Assembly (NCBI RefSeq): GCF_947491715.1
Contig: NZ_CANLKR010000001.1
Coordinates: forward strand, 537,427-601,426
From: an uncultured Shewanella sp.
Lineage (GTDB): Bacteria > Pseudomonadota > Gammaproteobacteria > Enterobacterales > Shewanellaceae
Length of the DNA: 64,000 nucleotides
Direction of reading: 5' to 3'
Position numbers and translations under genes: made by a program. The notes beneath the pieces are model-generated. The model was not told the origin of the DNA. It made no database searches and saw nothing but the letters and a program-made list of their open reading frames with translations. Positions 1 through 8,427 of the stretch are shown here, piece by piece. How positions within the stretch are numbered: the first letter of the stretch is position 1; every line of letters starts with the position of its first letter.

Positions 1-1377
1 AGGCCCTTAGGTGTTAAAGGCTGTGATAACGTGTCTGAAATGTTAGCAGAACTTGAAAAGCCTCGGATTGTAGTGTTATCTGTTCCTGCGGGTGGGCCAG
101 TTGATGGCGTGTGTCAGGCGCTGATTGAGGCGGGTATTGAGCAAGATGATATCGTGATTGATACAGGTAACAGTTTATGGACTGATACTGTTGCACGGGA
201 GGAAAAGTACCGTCATCAATTTACGTTTTTTAGCTGTGCGGTGTCTGGTGGGGAAGTGGGGGCACGTTTTGGGCCTTCCTTAATGCCCAGTGGCGATGAA
301 AAAGCATGGCTGCGAATTCAGCCCATTTGGGAAGCGATTGCGGCCAAGGTCGACGGAAAAACAGGGTTACCAATAGAGCGAACGGAACCAGGGCAAACGG
401 TCACTGAAGGCGAAGCGTGTACCAGTTATATTGGTCCTGCCGGGTCGGGTCATTACGTTAAAATGGTGCATAATGGCATTGAATATGCTGATATGCAGCT
501 CATTTGCGAGGCGTATCATTTATTGAGTCAAGGCTTAGGGTTAACTGCTATCGAGATTTCGGCTATTTTTGAGCGTTGGAATCAAGGCAGTTTGAACAGT
601 TATTTGATGGAAATCAGTGCTGATATTTTAAAACAAGCCGATCCTGTCACCTCAAGACCACTTGTTGAGCTTATTTTAGATAAAGCGGGTCAAAAAGGCA
701 CGGGATTATGGACGGCGGTGAGCAGTTTACAAATTGGTTGTCCTGCGCCAACGATTGCAGAAGCGGTTTATGCAAGAGCGTTAAGTACCCAAAAATCTCA
801 AAGGGTGACGTTAAGTACCTTGTTATCGGGTCCAAATACAGACAAGAAAGGACTCATTGATCACACTAAGCCTGATGTGTTTATTGAGCAATTAGAAAAT
901 GCCTTGTATTGCGCTAAGGTCTCAAGTTATGCACAAGGCTTTCAGTTGATGGCCATGATGGGCAAAGAGCAAGAGTGGCAGCTTGATTTTGCACAAATTG
1001 CAAAAATTTGGCGTGCTGGGTGCATTATTCGTGCAACATTTTTACAATCGATCACTCAAGCTTATCAAGATGCTAACGGAAGTGAATTAGAAGTCCTATT
1101 GATGGCGGACACTTTTAGCAGCGCATTATCTGAGAAACAAAATGATTGGCGTCAAGCGGTGTCTCAAGCTGTGTTAAATGGTATTCCTGCGCCTTGTATT
1201 AGCTCTGCACTGGCCTATTACGACAGTTATCGCAGTGCCATCGTTCCCGCTAATTTACTGCAAGCACAACGAGACTTTTTCGGCGCTCATACCTTTGAAA
1301 GAGTGGATGCTCCGACAGGTGAGAAATACCACCTTAATTGGAGTTCAACAGATAGAAAGTTACATAAAGTGAATTAA
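1..1377 (+). CDS. gnd: 6-phosphogluconate dehydrogenase, decarboxylating (5' end off window)
   Basis: The reading frame is open from base 1 to the TAA at 1375-1377, so the start and roughly the first 50-60 residues (the NADP-binding Rossmann glycine motif) lie outside the window. The enzyme oxidises 6-phosphogluconate to ribulose-5-phosphate and CO2 with NADP+ in the cytosolic pentose phosphate pathway. Visible family hallmarks are the substrate-binding VSGGEVGARFGPSLMPSG segment, GHYVKMVHNGIEYADMQ with the catalytic Lys/His/Asn environment, and DKAGQKGTGLWT. An internal GTG at 31 is not the start. A good terminator follows. Identity is very secure; the truncation is only the window edge. Confidence 0.96.
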   Translation, partial: RPLGVKGCDNVSEMLAELEKPRIVVLSVPAGGPVDGVCQALIEAGIEQDDIVIDTGNSLWTDTVAREEKYRHQFTFFSCAVSGGEVGARFGPSLMPSGDEKAWLRIQPIWEAIAAKVDGKTGLPIERTEPGQTVTEGEACTSYIGPAGSGHYVKMVHNGIEYADMQLICEAYHLLSQGLGLTAIEISAIFERWNQGSLNSYLMEISADILKQADPVTSRPLVELILDKAGQKGTGLWTAVSSLQIGCPAPTIAEAVYARALSTQKSQRVTLSTLLSGPNTDKKGLIDHTKPDVFIEQLENALYCAKVSSYAQGFQLMAMMGKEQEWQLDFAQIAKIWRAGCIIRATFLQSITQAYQDANGSELEVLLMADTFSSALSEKQNDWRQAVSQAVLNGIPAPCISSALAYYDSYRSAIVPANLLQAQRDFFGAHTFERVDAPTGEKYHLNWSSTDRKLHKVN

Positions 1378-1411
1378 GCAATTTGCTGGTATAAATGAAT
1401 TATAATGAGGT

Positions 1412-1449
1412 TACCTAAGCTGTGCAGAACGGCTTAGGTATTTTTTGTT
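1412..1449 (+). terminator. Rho-independent terminator after gnd
   Basis: A perfect 9-bp stem, TACCTAAGC (1412-1420) with GCTTAGGTA (1432-1440), encloses an 11-nt loop and is followed directly by six T residues. It sits about 35 bp after the gnd stop codon. Confidence 0.9.
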
Positions 1450-2065
1450 TATTGTGAGACTGAAAATACGCTTAAGATCATTCAATCCTCTGTTCAGTTG
1501 TATTCGACATCTTGAAGTGCCATAGGCATATTGATTCTTTTCCATTGCGTTGCGCAATTTCATCCCCCTGTATGCTTAATTGACCCATTGATGATATGAC
1601 ATACGTCGATTATGAGAACGGCATTACATTATTTAATCAATTACAATGTAAATGAAAGTAAAGTGTAACAATAAATATTTATTAATGATTAAGTTGTGAA
1701 TTCAGCCATTAACTTATTGATTATATAAATAATCACTTCTTCCCATTGTTCTTTTGTATTTTGTTGATTTTTAATTGTTTTTATCTTTTTTGTGTTGTCA
1801 TTGTTTTTATTGTTGTTCTTTTTTTAAATGAATAAGACAAAAAAGTGTTGTCGTTTTAGAGTAATCACATTAAATTAATTGTGAACTTTGTTTAATGTTG
1901 TTGGGCTTCATTTATAAATAAAAAACGTTTCAGGATTCCAAATGAATAGCGCAGTGACGTATAGAGTTTCATTATTTAATTGGTTTGATTGACTTGTTGT
2001 CATATCATTTTGATAGCTTGTCATTGATTTAAGGTGTTAGTGAGAGCAATACTTTGGGGAATGCA
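1450..2065. other. AT-rich intergenic stretch, no gene seen
   Basis: About 600 bp of strongly AT-rich DNA separates gnd from the next gene. I find no convincing coding frame on either strand. A TTGACT hexamer at 1989-1994 could be a -35 element for the downstream gene, but no good -10 accompanies it. Long T-rich runs (around 1740-1830) stand out. The length and composition are typical of upstream regions bound by H-NS-like silencers, which is inference only. Confidence 0.4.
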
Positions 2066-2938
2066 ATGGCTGAAACAATAGATACATCAACAGATACTTC
2101 AACAGACAACACTCAGACGTTAGAAGAAAGAGTGGCTTATTTAGAAGCTAAATTGGCTGATGCAGAGCAAGCGGCGGCAGATCAGGCCGCAGCGGATCAA
2201 GCCGCAGCGGATCAGGCTGCAGCGGATCAGGCAGCAGCAGATCAAGCTGCAGCGGATAAGAAGAAACAAGATAAAAAAGACGCTAAAAAAGCTGCGAAGA
2301 ATAATGTTAACGCACCTGGTGATATGAATAAACAAAAGCAGTTTACGACTAAAAATTTCGGACTGAATTTGGTGGTGAATAGTAAATATACTTTTGTAAT
2401 GGGTTCATCTTGGTCAAATACCGTAGGGGCATATACCAATATGAAGCTGGGAACGTCAGTTTCTTTGACGATAGGTGTGAAGTTTGATACGACAATTGCT
2501 TCAAAAAATAGTATTTCACTTTTGTGCAATAATTATAGTTTAGAAAAAACGAGAGTATCTTTTAGCAAGAAAGAGGTGTCTTTTAAACGCAGTACTGTGT
2601 TTGCTACCAAGAAAGAAGTGACTGCTGAAGAGACAAAAGCGACACTGTCTCAGTTAAGAGCTTTACAAACAAAGGTAAATATTGTCGGTGATGATATTAC
2701 AGGAAGAGTGAGTAGAATCGAGAATACGGCTACAAAATTGGGGACGACTGTCACTAATATAGGTGAAACACTGACAGATGTTCAAACCAAAACAACGGCT
2801 ATTGATGATGTAGTGGCACGAATGGATACTGCTGAAACGAAAATGGCGACTGCTGGGACGTATATTGCGGATTTGGCTATCGCAATAGAGTCTGGCACGA
2901 CTAAAATCCAAGATAATGGCATTAATATTATTGGATAA
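2066..2938 (+). CDS. Repeat-containing coiled-coil protein, paralogue of the gene at 3658
   Basis: I do not recognise the family. The 290-residue protein has no signal peptide. Its N-terminus is Thr/Asp-rich, followed by a heptad-like segment (EERVAYLEAKLADAEQ), five perfect AAADQ pentads and a Lys-rich linker. The central domain begins near GSSWSNTVGAYTNMKL and continues LTIGVKFDTTIASKNS. The last third (QTKVNIVGDDITGRVSRIEN onward) looks like a long coiled coil, and the protein ends in a Gly/Ile-rich tail. The central and C-terminal parts are shared with the downstream paralogue; the pentad repeats are not. ATG 2066 is preferred over the in-frame TTG at 2054 because GGGGA at 2056-2060 is spaced for the ATG. 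The gene is monocistronic, with long AT-rich flanks. Glycine-rich alternating residues recall beta-helical spike proteins, but that is a guess. Confidence 0.8.
   Translation: MAETIDTSTDTSTDNTQTLEERVAYLEAKLADAEQAAADQAAADQAAADQAAADQAAADQAAADKKKQDKKDAKKAAKNNVNAPGDMNKQKQFTTKNFGLNLVVNSKYTFVMGSSWSNTVGAYTNMKLGTSVSLTIGVKFDTTIASKNSISLLCNNYSLEKTRVSFSKKEVSFKRSTVFATKKEVTAEETKATLSQLRALQTKVNIVGDDITGRVSRIENTATKLGTTVTNIGETLTDVQTKTTAIDDVVARMDTAETKMATAGTYIADLAIAIESGTTKIQDNGINIIG
2171..2260 (+). repeat. Six 15-bp coding tandem repeats (AAADQ pentads)
   Basis: Six consecutive 15-bp units (2171, 2186, 2201, 2216, 2231, 2246) encode AAADQ five times and AAADK once. Synonymous third-base differences between units show that the protein sequence is maintained while the DNA drifts. 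Copy number is a multiple of three bases, so gain or loss would keep the frame. Confidence 0.93.
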
Positions 2939-3040
2939 TAAGAGAGACCGCTCAATGTTCTGCGGTAGTGATAATATTTAAATATCCTGCAGGTTATCGG
3001 CATTCTCTTAAAATAAATCACCAATTGAGAAACTATAAGC

Positions 3041-3084
3041 ACCAATAGTGAGTGGTTAAGGCTCGAAGGACGTTCACTATTGGT
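3041..3084. terminator. Strong inverted repeat downstream of the first paralogue
   Basis: ACCAATAGTGA (3041-3051) pairs perfectly with TCACTATTGGT (3074-3084), and the stem can extend by wobble pairs to 3054/3071. No clean T-run follows on either strand, so it may be a weak terminator or another RNA hairpin. It lies 100 bp after the stop codon at 2938. Confidence 0.5.
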
Positions 3085-3657
3085 ATTTCAAATACCCGCT
3101 AGAAGTCATTTCACAAGTGGCTTTTGTTTGGAACCCCTTTTTTACTTTGATTGCTTTTCTCAATGATGGTATTGAGAGAGGTAGGGGGAATGAGTTTATC
3201 TATATTTCAATTTTAACACTTTTGATATTATTATTGAGTGGGGTAGTTTCCTACTCTTTGTTATATTCATCCGTTTGTAAATCTATGTCAGTTTTAATTG
3301 ACCCTTTGTTACTAATTCAATGAGCAAAGTATTGACTATCATTAATGTCAATATCGATTATTTTGTGGGTGTTATTATATATGCTAATGAATGAATTGAA
3401 GTTACTTAATTAAAAGTACTTAATTATTTTTTCTTGTCCATGAAAGTATTTACATGATGTATTAAATATTCTTGTCATTTTAAGTCAACAAAATTAGATT
3501 GTAAGTGTACCAAGCTTAATCAATTAAACCTATGCTTGGTGTTTTCTTTTTTAAAGGCTTTGAACTCTTTGTTAATTTAAAGTTTGTTAAATATCAGATG
3601 AATATTTTTAGTCTGTTGACAAAAATATGTCAATAATACTTTTAGAGGTAAATGATA
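3085..3657. other. AT-rich intergenic stretch between the two paralogues
   Basis: About 570 bp without a convincing gene. A 68-codon plus-strand frame (3117-3323) has hydrophobic content but no ribosome site and no plausible start. A TTGAC/GTCAA inverted repeat at 3616-3633 lies 25 bp before the next start and could be a regulator site. Otherwise I see nothing. Confidence 0.4.
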
Positions 3658-4359
3658 ATGAGTACGACTAGCGATAGCAATACAAATACAGTTGATAAAC
3701 CTAAGAGTAAGCCTATTGATATTAATAAACCTGAAGGGAAAATGAATACTAAAACAGATCTTTTGAAAGATTTTGGGTTAGGATATCAACTGGTTGCTGA
3801 GAATAGTTTTAAATTGGTATTGGGTTCATCTTGGTCAAACACCATTGGTGCATACACGAATATGAAATTAGCCAGCTCTGTTGGGCTGACGATTGGGGTT
3901 AAATTTGATACGACGATTGCAAGTAAAAACTCCGTAGACTTGATTGCCAATAGTTATACTTTTTCGCGAACTCACGTACAATTTGAGGATAAAGAGACAT
4001 CGTTTAAGCGTCAGGCGCTTTTTGGCGAAAAAGAAGAGGTGGTTGCGGATGAGACAACAGCGACATTGTCTCAAGTTACAGCTATCGCAGACAGTCTTGC
4101 TATGATAAACAATAGGATTGACACAAACGTGACTAGCATCTCTAATACGACAACCCAATTGGGTACAACGGTGAACAGGATAGAGGAAACTCTGACCGAT
4201 GTGCAAACCCGAACCACTGTGATAGATGATGTTGTGGCACGAGTTGATACAGCAGAAGCTAAGATCACAAAAGCAGGGACTTATTTAGCTAATCATGAAG
4301 CTTCTATTGCAACTGGAGGTCTTAATATTGTTGATGCGGGAATAACAATGTTAGGGTAA
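3658..4359 (+). CDS. Coiled-coil protein, paralogue of the gene at 2066
   Basis: Family not recognised. The 233-residue protein shares the signature block GSSWSNTIGAYTNMKL, then LTIGVKFDTTIASKNS, a basic/aromatic segment (FEDKETSFKRQALF against FSKKEVSFKRSTVF in its neighbour) and the Thr-rich coiled-coil tail with TTQLGTTVNRIEETLTDVQT. The N-terminal 35 residues are short, Lys/Pro/Asp-rich and lack the AAADQ repeats. There is no signal peptide or membrane segment. ATG 3658 has the ribosome site AGAGG (3644-3648) at a good distance; ATG 3652 is too close to it. The two genes look like an old tandem duplication with separate promoters, since 700 bp of AT-rich DNA lies between them. Confidence 0.8.
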   Translation: MSTTSDSNTNTVDKPKSKPIDINKPEGKMNTKTDLLKDFGLGYQLVAENSFKLVLGSSWSNTIGAYTNMKLASSVGLTIGVKFDTTIASKNSVDLIANSYTFSRTHVQFEDKETSFKRQALFGEKEEVVADETTATLSQVTAIADSLAMINNRIDTNVTSISNTTTQLGTTVNRIEETLTDVQTRTTVIDDVVARVDTAEAKITKAGTYLANHEASIATGGLNIVDAGITMLG

Positions 4360-4892
4360 GTCGACAATCCATTTTACGGTAAAAGTTAAATTCATATAAT
4401 TAACTGCAATATTCCGTTTCCTATAAGTTTATGAAGATTAAAGTGATAATTATAACGTCATGATAAACCCAGCTGTATTAGGCTACCTGTTTTTTGAAAT
4501 TGAGTGACGAGGCGATCCCTATTTTAGCGTGATGTAAGTAAAGAGATGAAACTCTAGTACGATTTTTAAAAGCATAGCCCTTAGTGACATAGAATATACA
4601 AATTACAGGAGATTAAAATAATATAAGCCTGATAAGGTACAGGTTAAATGACTTAGGCCTGATAAAGTCAGTGGCTAGACAAGAGCATGGGTACAACCCA
4701 GTGATTCAAGGATTATTATTTATTAAACGCTTTCGGCTGAAAGTGATTTGGCATGAAAAGTATTATCCAAGAGATAAAAGGTCGAGAAAGTAGCCTGTTA
4801 TCGGCATTTAAGCTGAGACTTTGGTGTATATGATAAAGAAGGTGTATATGATAAAGAAGGTGTTTGTGATAAAAAAATCAAGTGAATAATCA
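4360..4892. other. Non-coding stretch with an 18-bp tandem repeat
   Basis: No intact gene is seen in these 530 bp. GGTGTATATGATAAAGAA occurs at 4823-4840 and again at 4841-4858, with a diverged third copy at 4859-4876. In one frame these read YDKEGV repeats ending in TGA (about 4817-4885), with no start codon, so they may be the tail of a lost gene. GCCTGATAA also recurs near 4626 and 4656. Confidence 0.45.
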
Positions 4893-5177
4893 TTATTCAT
4901 TTTTTAATAAGCGTTTAATTTTATCCATATGCGCTTCTATAAGGTTAAGCTGAGTTAATAAGTAAGGCTCTAATGTATTTGTCGTGGTTAAGAGATGACT
5001 TTTAATAGTCAGTATCGATAATGGGATGTCATTTAATATTTTTTTGCACAATGCTAACTTTTTCACCTTATCATCAATCGTGGCTTCGAGGTGAAGATCT
5101 TGAGCAGCAATTTGATACTGATTAAGTAAGTGATTGAGATTGATCATGTTGGTGAATAACTTTTCGTTTAATATCAT
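4893..5177 (-). CDS. Small helical hypothetical protein
   Basis: This 94-residue, Leu/Ile/Lys-rich protein is predicted by eye to be all-helical, with no signal peptide or membrane segment. It has no motif I can assign. It starts 18 bp after the stop of the exonuclease-fold gene on the same strand, so the two are probably co-transcribed. The neighbourhood (exonuclease-like protein, XRE/S24-like repressor) suggests a phage-derived remnant, which is inference. Confidence 0.6.
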   Translation of the reverse strand: MILNEKLFTNMINLNHLLNQYQIAAQDLHLEATIDDKVKKLALCKKILNDIPLSILTIKSHLLTTTNTLEPYLLTQLNLIEAHMDKIKRLLKNE

Positions 5178-5195
5178 CTTTAATTAGGACCCATT

Positions 5196-5834
5196 TTAAG
5201 CTATTTCTGCTTCAAGGTGATCAGCCGTACACATGAATAATTTATCCATTATTGCCAATAAGACTTTTGCCTGATGTTGAGCATCATGAAGTGCATGGTG
5301 CTTTGTGCCGACAAAAGGGAGTTTGTGTTGAGGATCAAAACCAAACAACATTTTTGAAAGCCAACTCATCGTGATTAAGGATTGATTTTCATATTCAAAT
5401 ATAGGGGGCACTATGCCTGCTTGTTGGTAAGCTTGGGATAGAATGGCATTGTCAAATTCTGCGTTATTTCCCATGAGTTGCACTATGCTATTTGCTGGAA
5501 ATTGTTGGTTTATATAATGAGAGAGATCTTCTAAAGCCCCTTTCAAAGGACGGCGAGGAAGGTTCGGGGCAAATATTTCTTGCCATGCAGCAGGATTATT
5601 AAAACGTTGTTGTTGCCAGAAGTTATGGCTACTTTCATCTGTGGTACGATGGGGTTGAAGTTCTGTTTGGCAACGAATATAACACTCATCAACAATACTT
5701 GATGCGACGACATTAACAATAACGCAGCCGATAGAGGCGATGACTGCATTTTCTGCTTTTCCTAAGGTTTTAATATTAATTAAAGCGACGAGTGGCGATA
5801 GTTTGTATGAATTCAATATTTTCATTTTTGTCAT
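5196..5834 (-). CDS. DEDD-type 3'-5' exonuclease-fold protein with degenerate first motif
   Basis: The protein has the layout of phage/plasmid-type DEDDh exonucleases. Motif II is GNNAEFDNAIL and motif III is HHALHDAQHQA with its His and Asp. The motif I position, normally DxE, reads INIKTLG: Asn at about residue 20 and Lys at about 22. Each change is a single G-to-A step from Asp (GAT to AAT) or Glu (GAA to AAA). Both metal-binding acidic residues of motif I are therefore missing, and the enzyme is probably inactive or has another role. At 212 residues it is close to the usual length. It likely heads a two-gene unit with the small protein downstream. Confidence 0.72.
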   Translation of the reverse strand: MTKMKILNSYKLSPLVALINIKTLGKAENAVIASIGCVIVNVVASSIVDECYIRCQTELQPHRTTDESSHNFWQQQRFNNPAAWQEIFAPNLPRRPLKGALEDLSHYINQQFPANSIVQLMGNNAEFDNAILSQAYQQAGIVPPIFEYENQSLITMSWLSKMLFGFDPQHKLPFVGTKHHALHDAQHQAKVLLAIMDKLFMCTADHLEAEIA

Positions 5835-6019
5835 CCTTGGTGTGCTTCTGTTAATAGGTGCGGGGCAATTTGCCCCGGCTACCTAGTGATACCAAAAAGG
5901 ATTGGTATGAGAATGAAAGATCGATTGAGTAACACAATGATGTTCCATTCTAAACTCGCTTATGGGCTTTTTAGCACTCTCCCTGTGGGTCCCTTAAAGT
6001 GAGTTTTTCTCCCCATAAA

Positions 6020-6110
6020 AAATTTAGTATAATAAATTTGTTATTCTAAATTTAGGCTGTAAACTAGCATAAGTTAGCTTTAAGAAGCAAAAAGTTTTTT
6101 ATACTAAATT
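6020..6110. promoter_or_regulatory. Three matching half-sites upstream of the XRE gene
   Basis: AAATTTAG (6020-6027) faces CTAAATTT (6046-6053), and AATTTAGTAT (6021-6030) recurs inverted and perfect as ATACTAAATT at 6101-6110. Such spaced, oriented half-sites are what a dimeric phage-type repressor uses. The array sits 170-260 bp before the XRE gene and also upstream of the divergent exonuclease gene. Assignment to that repressor is inference. Confidence 0.4.
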
Positions 6111-6278
6111 AAAGAAAGATGCGTATTTTGAGAACAGGAAAGAAGGTGAATTCTTTTTTTGTTTATTAAGTTTCTGATTTTTATTATTAATATTGAAGTC
6201 GTAATCTTTGAGATATAAATGGCTTAATATGACTTTTAATTTTTTAAGTGCCATTTGTGCATAATTATGGGAAATGTC

Positions 6279-6911
6279 ATGCAAGCATTAGGAAAAAGGG
6301 TTAAGCAAAAGCGCATTCAATTGGGCTATCAGGCTAAATATGTGGCCAAAGAAGTTGGATTGAGTCCGGGGGGCTTATCTTTGTTTGAGAATGGACATAC
6401 CTCAGGTGTGGATTTTGTCACTGGGGTTAAATTGGCTAAATTATTACAGATAAGCCCTGAAGCATTAGCTTTGGGTTATGAGAGTAATATTCCACCTGCG
6501 CGCACTGATACGCTGGCTATTATTGGTTGTCATCATTCTGGTCCGGAGTCTCTTTGGCTAGAACTCGCGGTGGAAGAGAGACCATTGACAACTGAAATTG
6601 TTGATTGTCAATTTGTGCATGATCAAACTCATTATGGATTAAGAATTACTGAAAACACTGGGCGTTATTTAGAAGGAGAGGTCGCGATATTGAATGCTGA
6701 TCCTCAGCAAGTATTAATATCGGGTAATGATGTATATGTAGTCTATCAAACACATCGCCAGTTGATGCACTTTTTATATGAAAGGGGTGGCAAGGTACAT
6801 TTAATTGGTTTTGAAAAAGAGAGTCATTTATTGGTTGTAAACCGGAATGAATGTCAATATTTACATTCTGTAGTGGCGATCGTGGGGAGTGAATCAGTGA
6901 GAAAAAGGTGA
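6279..6911 (+). CDS. XRE-family HTH regulator with S24-like C-terminal domain
   Basis: Residues 1-60 form a Cro/CI-type helix-turn-helix (LGKRVKQKRIQLGYQAKYVAKEVGLSPGGLSLFENG). The C-terminal half resembles the LexA/CI S24 dimerisation domain (GNDVYVVY, then the last strands VVAIVG). The usual nucleophilic Ser context (GxSM) reads ENTG, so autocleavage is not expected. This looks like a phage-repressor-derived regulator that has lost its SOS switch. ATG 6279 is preferred; GGGA at 6269-6272 is correctly spaced. Upstream in-frame ATG 6267 and TTG 6255 are alternatives. Probable operators lie at 6020-6110. Confidence 0.78.
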   Translation: MQALGKRVKQKRIQLGYQAKYVAKEVGLSPGGLSLFENGHTSGVDFVTGVKLAKLLQISPEALALGYESNIPPARTDTLAIIGCHHSGPESLWLELAVEERPLTTEIVDCQFVHDQTHYGLRITENTGRYLEGEVAILNADPQQVLISGNDVYVVYQTHRQLMHFLYERGGKVHLIGFEKESHLLVVNRNECQYLHSVVAIVGSESVRKR

Positions 6912-7013
6912 ACAAGGTTTTATTTTTAGAGGTTAATTTTTTCAATTGCGTTCGCGTCATAGAACTGTCGCATGTTAAGCTGGGTCATAATAAAACACAA
7001 ATAGGGAGATTTT

Positions 7014-7397
7014 ATGTACAGCCATGTCATGTTAGGGGTAAAAGATATTCATCAATCTAAGGCTTTCTATGATGCCACTTTTGCCGCTTTAGGGTATGAA
7101 TCTGGTGTGTTTGACGAGAAAGGGCGTTGTTTTTATTTTACTCGTAGTGGTGTATTTGCTTTAACCTTGCCTATCGATGGTGAAGTCGCCAGCCATGGCA
7201 ATGGGAGTACTATTGGGTTTTCTGCGAAAAATGTGGCATCTGTAGAGGCATGGCATCAAGCCGGTTTGGAAAATGGAGGCGTAAAATGTGAAGCGCCACC
7301 GGGGGTGAGAGAAGGCTCAGTGGGAAAAATGTATATTGCTTATTTACGAGATCCTGCTGGAAATAAGATTTGTGCACTTAATTGGATGCAAGAATAA
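7014..7397 (+). CDS. VOC-family (glyoxalase/dioxygenase-fold) protein
   Basis: This 127-residue single-domain vicinal-oxygen-chelate protein begins MYSHVMLGVKDIHQSKAFYD and ends with the typical YLRDPAGNKICALNW strand. His4, residues in the middle and Asp near DPAGNK sit where metal or ligand residues occur in this fold. Family members include lyases and binding proteins of many substrates, so no substrate can be given. A clear AGGGAG ribosome site (7002-7007) precedes ATG 7014. It is monocistronic. Confidence 0.85.
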   Translation: MYSHVMLGVKDIHQSKAFYDATFAALGYESGVFDEKGRCFYFTRSGVFALTLPIDGEVASHGNGSTIGFSAKNVASVEAWHQAGLENGGVKCEAPPGVREGSVGKMYIAYLRDPAGNKICALNWMQE

Positions 7398-7693
7398 ATT
7401 ATTATCTGATTATATTGACCCATTCTGTATTAAAAAATTGCGAGTAGGATAAGGTTATATCTTGCTCGATACCGATATACCTTGATTGATATTAATTCAT
7501 TTTGATAAATATGCTTGTTTGCATGAAAGGGGAGATGAACCTTATTTGTGACTTATTACTTCTTTAGATAATCATTCTTATCTTGTAAAAATATAAGGGT
7601 TTGTGTTGCCCTAATTTAGCTTATATTAAATTATTTATCGCTACTTCTCTCTATTTACATGTAAAATTGTTATATTTTTAGTCGATAACGACG
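7398..7693. other. Intergenic stretch before the efflux operon
   Basis: No coding sequence or clear hairpin is visible in this AT-rich stretch. It probably contains the promoter of the TetR-HlyD-RND operon, but I cannot assign a confident -35/-10 pair. Confidence 0.35.
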
Positions 7694-7734
7694 CATTAAA
7701 TTCCACATAAGGTCTATTTTTGTGGAATTTAATG
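7694..7734. promoter_or_regulatory. Perfect 14-bp inverted repeat, probable TetR operator
   Basis: CATTAAATTCCACA (7694-7707) and TGTGGAATTTAATG (7721-7734) are perfect reverse complements with a 13-nt spacer. It lies about 65 bp upstream of the chosen start of the TetR gene, where an autoregulatory operator is expected. An mRNA hairpin in the leader is the alternative. Confidence 0.6.
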
Positions 7735-7797
7735 TGTAGATGGAAGATTAATTATTTTTTACTATATTCTCCAGATAAGGAATATGTGGAGAAGTGT

Positions 7798-8427
7798 GTG
7801 AATAAAGGTAAAGTGGGTCGACCAAAAGAGAATGGTTTTCATCGAGAAGCATTAATTTCATCTGCTAGAGAATTATTTATAAATCAAGAGTTTGATTCAG
7901 TATCTGTGCGAAAAATTGCAGGTAAAGCCGGCGCAGATCCCGCTTTAATACGGTATTATTTTGGGTCGAAGTTAGGATTGTTCATCGCCATGATGAAAGA
8001 GACGATGGAGCCAGTCACAAAAGTTTTTTTCAAAATAGAAGAGAATATGGATATTAATCAGCCAAAAAAACTGATGACATTGTATTATCAAACGATGGCG
8101 CAGTATCCTAACTTTCCACGACTCGTCTATCGTTTAGCTTGTACATCTGAGACGGAAAAAAATAAAGAAATATTAACAGTATTTGATGAATTATTTAAAC
8201 CTCAAGAAATGATTTTCTTTGAGGTATTAAAAAGTCATGGATTACTGGGGGAAGATGTTGACGCGCAATTGGCAAGGATCAGTTTTATTAGTTTATTAGT
8301 GTTTCCTTTTATTATGCCAAATTTATTGCAATCAAAATTAGGTATAGATATTAACGCTGAATTTCTCATGAAACTTGCTGAGCATAATACAGCACTGATG
8401 AGCCATGGCATGATGAATGAGGAATAA
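7798..8427 (+). CDS. TetR/AcrR-family transcriptional regulator of the RND operon
   Basis: The N-terminus (REALISSARELFINQEFDSVSVRKIAGKAGADPALIRYYFGSK) is a classic TetR helix-turn-helix. The remaining ~150 residues form a divergent helical ligand domain. GTG 7798 is chosen because GGAG (7788-7791) is correctly spaced and the protein then starts a few residues before the HTH. The longer frame from TTG 7720 would run through the inverted-repeat operator. The stop codon abuts the ATG of the membrane-fusion gene (8428), so the regulator is the first gene of its target operon. It most likely represses efflux until a toxic ligand binds. Confidence 0.88.
   Translation: MNKGKVGRPKENGFHREALISSARELFINQEFDSVSVRKIAGKAGADPALIRYYFGSKLGLFIAMMKETMEPVTKVFFKIEENMDINQPKKLMTLYYQTMAQYPNFPRLVYRLACTSETEKNKEILTVFDELFKPQEMIFFEVLKSHGLLGEDVDAQLARISFISLLVFPFIMPNLLQSKLGIDINAEFLMKLAEHNTALMSHGMMNEE

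Noticed and set aside
3117..3323. 68-codon plus-strand ORF with hydrophobic segments
   Set aside because: No ribosome site or good start; lies in AT-rich intergenic DNA just after a hairpin.
4823..4885. YDKEGV repeats as a coding repeat protein
   Set aside because: Only two perfect units, a TGA just upstream and no start codon; recorded as repeat only.
6099..6284. 61-codon minus-strand ORF overlapping the XRE start
   Set aside because: Low-complexity Lys/Asn/Ser content and overlap with the probable operator region; no ribosome site.
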